Origin: Didymodactylos carnosus
Taxonomy: Eukaryota > Rotifera > Eurotatoria > Philodinida > Philodinidae
Direction: 5' to 3'
Assembly (NCBI GenBank): GCA_905250885.1
Contig: CAJNOQ010000203.1
Location: forward strand, 1 to 63,563
DNA length: 63,563 nt
Every line of letters starts with the position of its first letter. The first letter of the stretch is position 1. The notes below the pieces were generated by a model that had not been told where the DNA came from, did no database searches, and worked only from the letters and a program-made list of their open reading frames with translations. Below are positions 24,957 through 36,258 of this stretch, one piece after another. The position numbers and the translations under genes are program-made.

Positions 24957-27353
24957 ATTGACGTCTAAATTTTCAGTGTCTACTCTAAATAAGAAAAAAA
25001 AGATAAAATGAGGGATTAGAATAGCTTTACTTTGTTTTTAGAAAAAATTAAGATTTTTTTTATGAGGATTTAGAAAAACGTCTGTAGAGACGCTGTGTAA
25101 CTTATCATTGAAGGACTCCTCTTTTGAAATGATTTAGATTTAGAAGTTCGTTTTCCAAGTAGAGATTTTTTTAATTTCAACCAGAAAGTATGACGAAGAG
25201 AAAAACTTATGGTTGTCTATGTGCAGGCTAATAGTAGAACGACGAAGCGTTTTTGGTGAGAAATGGCTGATCTAATTTAAAGCAAGTAACAGCTGACGTT
25301 AGTTCGTACACACTGAAAAACGATCATTTTATTTGCTAAACAGTTGCTACTTACTTGTCCATGTTGTTGTTTAGAAATTGTGGCGCTGAATCGTGCGTTG
25401 TTATCACTGCGCGATGTAGTCGAATCCACTTGAAACTTGTCTATGCGTTTTATCAAGTCAACAATCAAAACTTCTTTATCATTTCAGTTGTTTATCATCG
25501 TGTCGCGTTTGTTTGATTCTCCTTATGTGTGTTCATCCTAACTTTATATGTTCAATGCGTAATAAATATGTTTTTCAATACTAGGAATAGAGAACTAGAC
25601 CACCACATATAAACGCATATACACATCTACTATTTCTCTTCTTCCTTCTTTATATTTCTGTAAAGAAATATGTAGTCTAATTCATGAATGAAGCAAAAAG
25701 AAATGCTGACGGAATAGTAATAGCGTATAGTTTTAAGATGAAAACGGCTGTGTACTATCACCATACATCACACAGACCGAACATTTCATCTAGAATTTCT
25801 TTTTTTTCTTCTTTTTTCACTCCTATAGAATAATAATTGCATAAAACACATGTTCCTTTGAATACATTTGGAAATATGTATGCACACATGGCAAAAATTA
25901 AAAAGAAACTTCACCCATCAAATGAATTAATGGAAAGAAGACATGGTTCTGAGAGGTTGACGTTTCCTTTCTTTGTAGTATCCACAACATGGCATAATAA
26001 ATATAGTTTTCTATTGAAATTTTTTTATTTATTAGAAAAGAGACGATTGTGATCAAAATTTTACATTCTGTGCCTCTCTTTTGATGAGTGCAGGTGTGTA
26101 AATGTGTGAATATGTCTATTTGCTTTTTATTTAAAGTACTACCAGACGATGAACAGAAAAAAGCTTTTTTCGTTAGTATTAATGATACCGTATACGAACG
26201 AATGTTATAGTTAAAGAGCAGAGTAAAAAAATTAGAAGTAGAGAGAATAAAGATGTAGAAGAAGATCAGATACAAGCAATGTTGTGAAGAAAAAGTTAAT
26301 TGACTTCATTATCGAATAAAAAATTAAATAGAAAAAAATTTAGCAGTGACGGTTTTAGATGAATGACATAAAACTGATGGCACGTTGAGCGTAGCATCAA
26401 AATTAAAGAAAATAACACAATATGACAAAATTTTCTGTTAAAACTTCTGACTAGAGTGGAACAAATATTTTTATGGGTCAGATTAACAGAACATCAATGC
26501 AACAGATACCTGATGTTATTGGTTTTAAAAGAAAACCGACAGATTTGACTTTCCTAATGTATTTACTAATTCTTTTCTGTCATGAAATATTGAACTTATC
26601 GTTATCTTATGTACCAGCTTTTCTATTTAGCAGTCATTCAATTATGAGAAAAAACAGACTCACTGATTATAATACGAATACTAGAGTAGCGCGTAATTAT
26701 GATTAGATCATCAAAATTTCTTGGTATTTCTGACATAGTTTGTTCAATTTTGACAGAAAAAAAGCGGTATTTAATAGTCAGGTAGACCTGAGTGTTTTCT
26801 ATCGGATGGTGTAAAAAATTGCAGAAGTTCATTAGTGTTAATGAATGCTAATGAATTTCCTGCAAACACCCTTCCGCAAACACCGTGCTTACTACTAATT
26901 AATTAATTAGAAACGACGAGGATGTGTGTTTTTTAGAAAAGGGCATTTGAGATAATTATGGTCAATCGAAAGGTGGCTGCAGGAAATCCGTTATCATTCA
27001 TTAACACTATTGAGCTTCTGAAATTTTTTACACCATCCGATAGAAAACATTCAAATCTACCTAACTATTAAATACCGCTTTTTTCCCGTCAAAATTGAGC
27101 CAACTGTCTCAGAAATATATAACTCAGAAATACCATGAAATTTTGATGACCTAACCATAATTACTCCACGCGACTGTACAATGTTCCAGCTTTTAACTAA
27201 CAGGTGTTTATTTTTAAAAAAAAACAAAAGAATTATCGTTGACTTTTTATAGAATTTGGCATTTTTTTCACTTATGTTGAAAATATTTCAAATGCAAAAT
27301 AAAATGTACCATCCATTTGTATTGAAATTTTGTTTCTGAACAGGTTTGTAAGT
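24957..27353. other. Intergenic region with a large foldback element
   Basis: No exon chain recognised apart from the possible 5' exon of the bHLH gene at 25277-25468 (minus). The main feature is the inverted-repeat element at 26685-27175. Open frames at 25837-26275 and 26473-26832 have low-complexity compositions and no splice context. The last 170 bp before 27354 should contain the promoter or leader of the + strand gene. Confidence 0.55.
26685..27175. mobile_element. 491-bp foldback element with ~190-bp inverted arms
   Basis: The left arm (about 26685-26876) and the right arm (about 26967-27175, reverse-complemented) align through TAATTATG-TTAG-TCATCAAA, TGGTATTTCTGA, AAAAAAGCGGTATTTAATAG, TTTTCTATCGGATGGTGT and TTTCCTGCA. 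They surround a loop of about 90 bp. The right arm carries an extra ATATATTTCTGA-type partial duplication. There is no coding potential. The arms make up nearly 80% of its length, as in foldback/MITE elements. A clear target duplication was not found. Confidence 0.78.
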
Positions 27354-27905
27354 ATGAATAGCGAAAAATTCAACTATCAAAATATGGATGATTATATTCA
27401 ACAGTGTGCTGAAGAGTTCAACAGAAACCTCTGTGAGTACAAAACAAAAAACAAGACTAATAAAGGAATAATAGTTCTTGTTTGTTTCAAATGCTATAGT
27501 AAAACAAAATTGGACATGCGGAAACGTTCGAGAAGATGCATCACTGTGGGAAGCAAAGAGTAAGTATTGACAATTACTTTTTAATTCATAATTTTGATTA
27601 TTGAACGAATGTTAGTGACTGGCAGACATCAGCGCCCAGTTTATGTGACAGATACCGAAACTCAACGGGAATATGGCGATCCTTTGCAAAAGAAAATTCC
27701 ACATTTACGACACATTGAATGTAATAAATTCGGACGTCATGCTTATTTTCCAGGAACAGTAGCTCAGGGAATACGTAAGTAACGTCTACAAAACTGACGT
27801 CTCAAATATTTTTGCAAATAAATTTTCATTTTAGTACCAACTTTCAAAGGCGTCACTTATCCAGATGTAATACCACGTTTCCATCTGCCTAAAATGCCTT
27901 ATTAA
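27354..27905 (+). CDS. Small protein of unknown function, 122 aa, four exons
   Basis: Exons 27354-27432, 27500-27559, 27616-27774 and 27835-27905 join with consistent phase and good GT-AG sites, ending KMPY-stop. The protein begins MNSEKFNYQNMDDYIQQ, then has KQNWTCGNVREDASLWEAK, RPVYVTDTETQREYGDP, FGRHAYFPGTVAQG and ends PRFHLPKMPY. No signal peptide, membrane segment or catalytic motif is seen. The many Tyr, Pro, Arg and His residues in short extended segments resemble small ciliary microtubule-inner proteins in style, but I cannot name a family. A 3' splice site (AACAG, 27343) lies 10 nt before the ATG. It converges with the Pro/Val-repeat gene, with 235 bp between stop codons. Confidence 0.72.
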
Positions 27906-28140
27906 TGGGTTGAAGGAAACCAAATGTTGTACTTAACACATTATAAAATCTAGACTTAGTGCTTATCGACTATTTATTTTACAATCAAAAGTTCAAAGTA
28001 TTTAATGATGATTTTATGAGCCTTCCATGCGATGGAAGACACTTAACTAAATTATAGATACTTTGTTTTCATTTTTTTAACTCGATTGTATATTGGTCAA
28101 TGGCACTAAAATGAACTAATCAGCTTCGTTTTGGTTTAAA

Positions 28141-30861
28141 TCAGCCTATTATCTGAGTTCCATACATAGAAGGATGTCCCATGACACCAGACATTGACGG
28201 AGAAATAACTCTAGCACCAGGATTTTGATTCAATATTAATTGACCAGAAGCACTTGGTTCCATCATTTGTATTAATTGCTGTTGTTGAGGTTGATTTCCT
28301 AGCATAACTGTTCCTGGTTGACAGTTCATAGACGTCGTTGCAAATTGTTGAACATTCATAGAGCCGGGAGTTAGAGAGACTAAGCCGGGTTGTTGTACAA
28401 GTGTGTTGTTTGCCATATATCCCTGCAAAATAATTAATAGATCTGTTTTGTAATAGTGTTTGAGAAGTTTGAAATTAAAGTCATTCCTTTCGTAGACTCT
28501 ACTGCTCTAAAAAACCTGAAATAATATGGATGTAGATCGTATAGAAAAAGAAGTATCTTGAATTAGATCCATCATTCTTATGGTACACTTTAAAAAATCA
28601 AAAGTGTTTTTTGTTTTCCTTACAGATCGAAAAGGAATTATTAAAAATCATGAATAATCAAATATCATTAAGACCCTTCGATTTTGTATAGAACCGTATT
28701 TCTATTTTTGTGTAAGAAAGTCTCGATATTGTATATAACGGTCATAGCTTTTGAATTAATCGAAAATAGCAAGATCGTCTTTTGTTTTCTTTTCTAAACC
28801 TTCGCCGATAAATCTTTTCCTCGAAAAACTGAAATACACAAAAATCTGATGCGCACTTTGACATCCAAAAACACAGTATTTCACGGTTTCTTCCTGAATT
28901 TGAAATATACGAAAGACATTTTGGTTTTTTAGAGCGCAAAAACCTTTTAAGAAACCGTTTCAAATACGGTCAAGCGTATTGTGAGAGGTTTTTGAAATCA
29001 AGTACAAAATACACAACATACTAGTAGAAGTGTGTTTGTCCGTTTTCAAAGCGGTAATAATATACTCAAGTCCCCTTTCTTATCGCATGTCGCTACGCAA
29101 GTCTCTTTAAAAATTCGTATCACACGATCGCGTAATGCGTTCGCTGTAAGACTCGCGAAATAAGACACGATTTTTGGCGATCGCTATTTTTAGTTGCTAT
29201 TTATTCACGTTTTCCGTCTAATATCAGTAAATGAGTCACGCTACTTTTATCGCGAAGGCAGACGAATGGCGTAGGCGCGATGCGACTACACAAGACTATT
29301 TTAGTCATATCGTAAGCTATTATTAATATTAAAATGTGACAAGATTTTGAAAATTTTTCGAAAAACCAGTAATGTACCAGGAGCGTAAGCAAAATAAAAC
29401 GGTGAACAGGATTTGCACGGGAGAATCGCACCGCGACGCTGTATCATGTTGCGATTGCCACGTGACAATTTCGCGAATTACAAATTTTCAAAAAGTAAGA
29501 CTTCATCGTGATCACGCCACGACAACAGCGACTTCTTAGCGATCGCGGCACGAGTTGTGGGATTTTAACTCGATCGCGGAGCCAGGACCGGGTTCGCGAC
29601 GTGAATGAAGCAAGAAAGTGGACTTGGGTAAACCCTTATCTCGTTTTTCATACATTGTTAAAGCAGTGTCAAATAAAAGGGAAAGGATTTTACAATCTCA
29701 ATGCAAAACAAAAGTATATTTCATATATAGTTGCGAATGTTAAAAACCTTTTTTGTTTCTTTTAGTATACATTTCTGTTTTAGAATGTAAGACGGAAGGT
29801 AAAATTAAGATATATATCATGAGGTGTTTTTATTTAGAGTGTAACAGAGAAATCAATACGTGCTGATAGACTGAATTTGATTTTTGAACATTTGATATTA
29901 ATTTATTTGAGGATATGAGTTTCTCTCAACCAGTCCAACTTTAACGTGTCACAAGGAGCATTCTGCTAGTAGAAAAGAGCGTTTTAATGTGTTGTGGAAG
30001 CATCGTGAATTACCTTGTGCACTGATTGCTATAATATTTTTTCAAAAAATTCGCGTTCGACTTGAATCATCTAATATTAGTATATCTAATGCTTAAACTT
30101 ATTTCGGTAAAATACTTACAATGGGTACTCGTTCTGTGATTACTTGGGCTGGAGGATAAATATCTTGAACATACTCCGTTATTTGTAACGATTGTTGTTG
30201 CAGTTGTTGTTGTTGTACAGGAGCTTGTATAGGTATAGGTATTACAATCGGTTGAGGTGGTGGTGATGATCTACGACGACAGCGTCGTCTGTGTCGACGA
30301 ATTATAATTGGTTCTTCAACAATACGTTCTACGTGATGGTATGATGGAGCCGAATAATACTCCTGAAAGTTAAGGGATATATGTGAGTTTAGTATCTCAG
30401 CTTTTATAGCAACTCACTTGTTCTCTATATGAGCTTCTATGTCTGCTTTCTACCGGATAGGGAACACCGACTGGCTCTCTAACAATAAATGGTTGAGGCA
30501 CAGGATGAGGCACAGGATAAGGCTGGGGAACGGGAACGGCTACTGGAAAAGGAACACCGACTTGTCTTTCTACAGGTACTGGTACAGGTTGTGGAACGGG
30601 AATACCAACAGGTCTATCAACAGGAAAAGGTACAGGTTGATGGACAGGTACTCCGACGGGAACTGGAACGCCCACCGGTTGAATTGTATGTTGAAACGGC
30701 ATATCATACGGTTGAAGAACTGTTCTCAAGTAAGGAGTTTGAACGGGAACTGGACAAGGTACGGGCTGCGGACAGGGAACATCATAGGGCATCATCATCG
30801 GTGAACAAAACGGAGAACCAAATCCTCCAGAAAATGCTGAAGCACTTGCTCCAGAAAACAT
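28141..30861 (-). CDS. Pro/Val-repeat protein with articulin/alveolin-like motifs
   Basis: Exons (minus): 30418-30861, 30120-30362, 28141-28422, all phase 0, giving 322 aa. Residues 1-25 are Gly/Ser/Ala/Met-rich (MFSGASASAFSGGFGSPF). About 28-140 is a repeat region built from PVPVP, PVGVPVPVGVPV and PVPVPVERQVGVPFPV units. Exon 2 starts EYYSAPSYHHVERIVEEP, has an Arg block RRHRRRCRRR and then PIPIQAP and a Gln run. Exon 3 is Gln/Asn/Met/Gly-rich and ends YGTQIIG. Valine-proline repeats with VER(I)VEEP steps are known from articulins and alveolins, membrane-skeleton proteins of protists. Rotifers have an intracellular skeletal lamina in their epidermis, so a structural role is an attractive but untested inference. 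There is no signal peptide, which argues against a secreted cuticle protein. Intron 2 (28423-30119, 1.7 kb) contains a CpG-rich block. Confidence 0.78.
29090..29625. other. CpG-rich block inside an intron, unlike its surroundings
   Basis: This stretch lies in the second intron of the Pro/Val-repeat gene. It is dense in CG dinucleotides and short palindromes: GCGATCGC occurs twice (near 29178 and 29540) and CGCGA/TCGCG-type words recur throughout. The flanking intron has almost none. No long open frame or convincing terminal repeat is visible. It is probably a fragment of an inserted element with a different base composition. Confidence 0.45.
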
Positions 30862-33039
30862 TTCTCCTTTTTAACAATTGTAATTAAAAGAAAAGCCAAT
30901 CAATTCAGATGGAGTAAAATCATCACGAGCTATAAAATAATATTGAAAAATCGGATAATGTATGTAAGTAACATTACTAATTTAATATCATTCATTATTG
31001 CCAATAACAAACACAGACGAACAAACCTTCATAATTGTTAGTTTTACAAAACAATGACGGTCGTCGATAGACTTGTTTATTAGTCTACTATACACTAGGA
31101 GCCCTCATGTTTTTTATAAAACAAATCTTCTGCTATTTTTTCATTTCAAAGCCACTGTTTTTCACGGACGGGAAAGAAAAAGAAGCGATGCGCTTCAGAT
31201 ATTTTGAACAAGAAATGAAAGGGAACATCATGTAATAATAAACGAAGATAATGCAATAATATATTCTCTCATATGAAATCGGTTATAATATGGATTGTAC
31301 TGTGAGCTAACTGTAAGAAACAGTAAAATTAACTAAGAAATAGACAATAAATTGCTTAAAAGAAAGTAAGTTTTGAGGTCAAATGTATGAATTAAAAACT
31401 AGAGTGTTCAATTTCCACACATGATCTGACGATCGACTTCATAATCAAGATTCGGAAAACTATAATGCATTACACATCCCATAACTAAATTGACTCAGAA
31501 ATGTTTTTAAAAAGTTCTATTTGCTAATTAGTTTAACTCCTAGTAATATAACGAAAATAAGACACTTATATTCATAAGTTATACGTGATAAATTTGAATT
31601 TAAAGTATTGAATCAAAATAGAAAGAATTACGGTAATGAACGATCTCACAATTATATAGACATTATTTAAAGAAATAGTAGTGGAAAGATACACTTGTAA
31701 ACACTAACCAGAATAACACATGATGTCTTTGTATATTGAATTACTTAACAATGGGAGACTTTTTTGCCGAAAACGTATACCTTTCTCAATTGAATAAATG
31801 GAAAAAAATGTTACATAACACTGTTTTTCTTTTTTTCTAAAAACACCTTCAATTCGGCCGGAACCGACTGTTCTTGAACGCTGCTATTATGATTAAATAA
31901 CGTCCTCCTTATACAGTCGGTTGATATCAATCTTTTGTGTATCAACCAGAAATTACTTATTTAGGTGTAAATTATTTCTTCAATTTTTTTCTTCTATATT
32001 AGTTCCAGTCAGTACAAATACAAATCAATTGACAAAAAAATGAGAATTGAATTTGATCTTGAAAGTATTGATGCCAACATCTTATTTCTCTCTTATTCTT
32101 GATTCTTCACTAAACAACTGTACTGAATTTCCAAGAACGACTAGGATTTTCAGTAAGAATTTAATTGAGAACAAAGAAAGGACAGAGAAAGTAAAGAAGG
32201 CTGCAAATACAATAAATTGCGTTTCACATGATTGCGTTATTCAAAGGTTAACGGGAAAGAAAAAGTGAGTATGCTCAAGGTTCATGTTCAAGTTCAGTTA
32301 TCAAAAAAAACTGCGGATATGATGCGTATCTAGTCGAGTCACTTTTTCTTATTTGACAACTTTCTTTTATATAGTAGATATGCTTATCTTTATCAGCCTA
32401 CAATAAATTGACGATCAGATACACACACATTTGTTACATATTAGTGCAAGTCTGGACGATATTAAAGCATTTTTGAACTGATTATTTAATTACTACATAC
32501 TAAAGATTACAGTTGTGAGAAACATATTGGGTAGCATTTTTGAGAATATATCCATATATCGTAGCTATTTGTATAATCATATTGCTTAGATTGAAAGATG
32601 ATACAACACTAGACAGATCAATAACTAGTTCTTATCTAGTCATCCTTTCATGCGAAATAGTTGTGCAAAAAAAGTTTCCCGACAGTTACATTATTCTACA
32701 AATAATAATGAGTTTTTACATGTTCTTATATACACCGGTGTTGACTTTTTCTTCTTCACTAACAAGTTCCATTAGCATATAAAACTAATACAAAGAATAG
32801 TTCAAAAATAAAATACAAACTATGAAAGTTAAAACGTAATTTAAAGACGCTACATGAACCACGAACTTTTAAATGCATCTATCATTGTAAAACTGAGAAA
32901 GTATCTATCTTTTCCTAAACTATGTATTCAAAAACAAAAAACTTTTGTTACAATGTTAGTCATTAAACGTGCCTTTTCTCACTGTTCAAAATATTCACCG
33001 GTTCATTTAGCACTGCAAGTCATTTTCCTAATGTAAATG
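30862..33039. other. Intergenic region, no gene recognised
   Basis: The open frames at 32047-32268, 32540-32782 and 32854-33036 (+) are short, with weak coding composition and no coherent splice partners. No inverted repeats of note were seen. The first few hundred bases should hold the promoter of the Pro/Val-repeat gene. Confidence 0.5.
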
Positions 33040-35174
33040 TTAACATTTGTATGCTTTGTCTCTTTGAACATTATAGACATAGTAGAGTAGATGTTTGTTA
33101 TCCCATGCATAGAGTTTTCCTTCATATGGATTATATGTTAGTTGTACAAGATATTGAAATGGTACTGCAAAAATAATTTTAGTCGTTGTAAACGATAGAT
33201 TACTATAAATATCATAGACCGTATCAATATGAGATTGTTGTTTATTATAATGTTGTACACCGTAAAAGACACCAAAAGCAATAAAACCTTGACTAAGACT
33301 TTGTGGATTATATGGCAGTTGCCAAGTTTTTTGAGTATCGAGTGTATCGGGATTAATTTTAGCCGCAATGAAATTTTTTGTTATTGATTCTCGATATAAT
33401 AACCATAGTCCGTTTTCATCAATTGAAAAGTCATACCAACTTGATTGTGGTGTATTATACAACTAAATTAGAAAAGGACGTATAAACCATATTTATCTAA
33501 ATGATATGAGAAGAGCATACCGGTTCACGATGAGCTGGTATTATCACACTTTGTGCCTCTGTTTCCGACACAAGATCAATACGAATGATTCTATTTTTAT
33601 ATTCAACATTATAGATAAAACTGCCTTGATAAACGACATGATTTACACCTGAATAAGGATAAGGTAATTGAATAATACGTGTCGGCTTATCATTGATCAA
33701 GTTCATTTCGTTACTGTATTCATACAGTAATGTACCTAAATGATATACTTCACATATGGTAAATGTCTCTAAAGGATAAGATTTCAATTAGCATACCAGT
33801 GACATGTCGAGTGACATAGACTTTATGAGCACCATCTGATGTTTTCGGCATCGGATCTTTCATCCAAGCACCAAACGTATAATTGTCTTGTTTTAGTAGC
33901 ACTGGTGTACCAATAAACGAAAATACACATCGTTGAGCACGACTCAACACAGCTAAAGTTGAGACTTAATTTGATTGATTTATCACCACTAGTCTATTAT
34001 TTCATCATACCATGCTTTCCATTTTTAGATATTGTGGCGTCAGAGGACGCACGTGAACCATAAACCTTCTCAAAAGGCGAGCATGAACATACACCCTGAA
34101 TATTTTAAAGAAGAAAAGAACCTAAAAGTGTTAAATCGGTAAAAAATATCAACAAGAATACGCACTGGTGGGCCCGTCATACCAGGAGGACCAGTCAAGC
34201 CAGGCGGTCCTGCCGGACCCTGCATGCCTACAAAAGAAGACAGATGTTAGATATTTTCTAATGAATAAAAAGTAAAAGCGTTTCAATCTGTAGAGTAAAG
34301 AAAAATCTGGAAAGGTCTGGATGCATAATAAAAAAATCATTCCCAGGATCTTTATTAAACCATAAGTTTGTCTCTACATAGAAGAGTACTTACCTGGCAT
34401 ACCTGGAACAGATTCACCTCGATCACCTTTCTGACCTAAAACATGTAAAGAGAGGAAAAGCAAATGAATAGGTTTTCAATCGACAAGCACATACCCCTTA
34501 AACCTGGAAAGCCTGGAGATCCAGGCTCACCTTTTATGGAAAAACCGGGTAGACCTAAAGGAAAGTTCTTCGACTGAAGACAATGAATAAACTAGTGTGT
34601 GAAGACTAACCTGGAGGGCCACGAGGTCCAATTTCACCTCTGTCTCCTTTGGGTCCTCGGAAAGCTGAAACACAATCAACAATGATTCCATTGTACAATG
34701 TTAGAGGTTTCAATGACCTTGCCTTCATTATCTGTTATAAGCTTTTTACAATGATCAATGGATTTTGTACAAAATGTGGTCATGGCTACTGGCTAAAAGG
34801 CAATAAGAATCAAGATATTTTAGTCATCAGTCTGCGCTTCTCCCTCTTACCGGTACTTTGAAATGTATTGATCCTACTAGTAAATCTGATGGTTTATTTC
34901 CTCCCCTGGCAGTTGCTGCTTGTCGCGATTGTCTCCTTAGTCCGTCAAACGAGGTAATACTAATTTGCGATTGATCGATCATTGCTAATCGTTGTTTGGT
35001 TAGTTTTATTTCGTCATTTAATGTATCAATATGATTTTGCACTGTACGAGAAAAATAGATAAAATAGATGCTCCATGCTGTGGTTAAACTAGCGATTAAT
35101 AAATATAATACAATGATATGAATACGAGATGATGTGTCATATCGTTGATTAATATGTAATATTTTTCCACTCAT
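33040..35174 (-). CDS. Gliomedin-like collagen-olfactomedin transmembrane protein
   Basis: Exons (minus): 34851-35174, [missing or 34718-34792], 34611-34664, 34495-34554, 34394-34435, 34166-34227, 34011-34095, 33797-33952, 33521-33768, 33040-33462. Exon 1 has a short cytoplasmic start, one signal-anchor (IHIIVLYLLIASLTTAWSIY) and a coiled stretch LNDEIKLTKQRLAMI, as expected of a type II protein. Four small exons then encode Gly-X-Y triplets (RGPKGDRGEIGPRGPPG, KGEPGSPGFPGLRG, GPAGPPGLTGPPGMTGPP), after which GVCSCSPFEKV leads to an olfactomedin domain (FIGTPVLLKQDNYTFGAWMK, ISKNG, WYDFSIDENGLW, YNPYEGKLYAWDNKHLLYY). This order defines gliomedin and nematode UNC-122/COF-2. Gliomedin is shed from cells and clusters Ig-type adhesion molecules at nodes of Ranvier. 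The exon 1 to first collagen exon junction is out of phase, so a small exon is probably missed. The candidate at 34718-34792 is open and Cys-containing but does not restore phase. Confidence 0.88.
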
Positions 35175-36112
35175 AATCACGAATTTGAATCTGTTTTATT
35201 TGACATAATCGTTCAATATTGATTAATTTTATATTATGATCTATAACTTTAAAACATCCACATATAATACAAATAGTATTCGGTTGTTTAATCTTATCAG
35301 TGCGCACATGATCATGCTGTTAGTTGTTTTATTAGGATAAATGAAGTATTTTCAACGAGAAAAAAAAACGGTATAGAGTATTATAATTTTAAACGATTGC
35401 TTACTTTGTCTGACATCTTAAACACATGCCACTTTAGCATTCCTCAACTCTTAAGACGATAAATTTATACAATTACTTTTTCATATTTAATTTTTGTAAA
35501 TATTACCTAATTCTTCCCTATCACACTTCTCTCGGGTTTATAGAAAAATCGAAAATTTAAATAAAAAAAATGTATAACTTTTATATCATCCTGTATATTC
35601 ACTTTTTACATAAATAAGATGATGATGATCTTTTTCATATGAAATCAATGAAAAAAAGACCAAATTTAATTATATATTAGAAGATGAAAAATTAATTATT
35701 TGAATCATAACCTGATATTAAATATGAAAGTTCAATTTTTATATCAAGTAGAGTCAATGATCTAAACTTTGTCGAACTATTTAAAAAGAAATTAGATTAT
35801 ACATATTCCTACTACGTACAAAAGAAAAATCTATGATTTTGTTATAAAACTATAATATTTGTCGATCTTGAAATCGTATAGCATTGGTAAACTTGTTTAG
35901 TCTTACGAAAGTCTGTGTCCTTGGCATTGTTCCAGTCTGTTATTTTTTTCGACAGAACCCTAGAAAATATTTAAAGTAGTATAAAAACAAACAAAGATTT
36001 CGATGCAAACCTTATAGTGAATTGATTTAATTATTATCTAATATGTCGTCAAGCATGTATAAATAATTAAAAGCTATCATTGTCAAATATAACTCTCGCG
36101 TATATAAAAGAA

Positions 36113-36213
36113 TATTCTTCTTCTTCTTCTTCTTCTTCTTCTTCTCTCCTTATTTTTCTTCTGAGATATGCATCACATCCAGTCTACCTATACGTACCCA
36201 AAAGGCATTCTTT

Positions 36214-36254
<41 letters not shown>
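36113..36254. repeat. Two microsatellites, (CTT)n and (TC)n
   Basis: About ten CTT units at 36113-36144 are followed, 70 bp later, by about twenty TC units at 36214-36254. The perfect units suggest recent slippage growth. They create spurious Ser/Leu and Arg/Glu repeat frames on the two strands. Confidence 0.9.

Positions 36255-36258
<4 letters not shown>

Noticed and set aside
25277-25468. Possible first coding exon of the ATOH8-like gene
   Set aside because: It ends in a good donor, but its phase does not match the acceptor at 24985; it may be 5' UTR or part of another arrangement.
30439-30887. + strand frames of 121 and 132 codons
   Set aside because: They mirror the Pro/Val repeat exon on the minus strand; the repeated GNGNWN and VEREYQQ patterns come from the repeat DNA.
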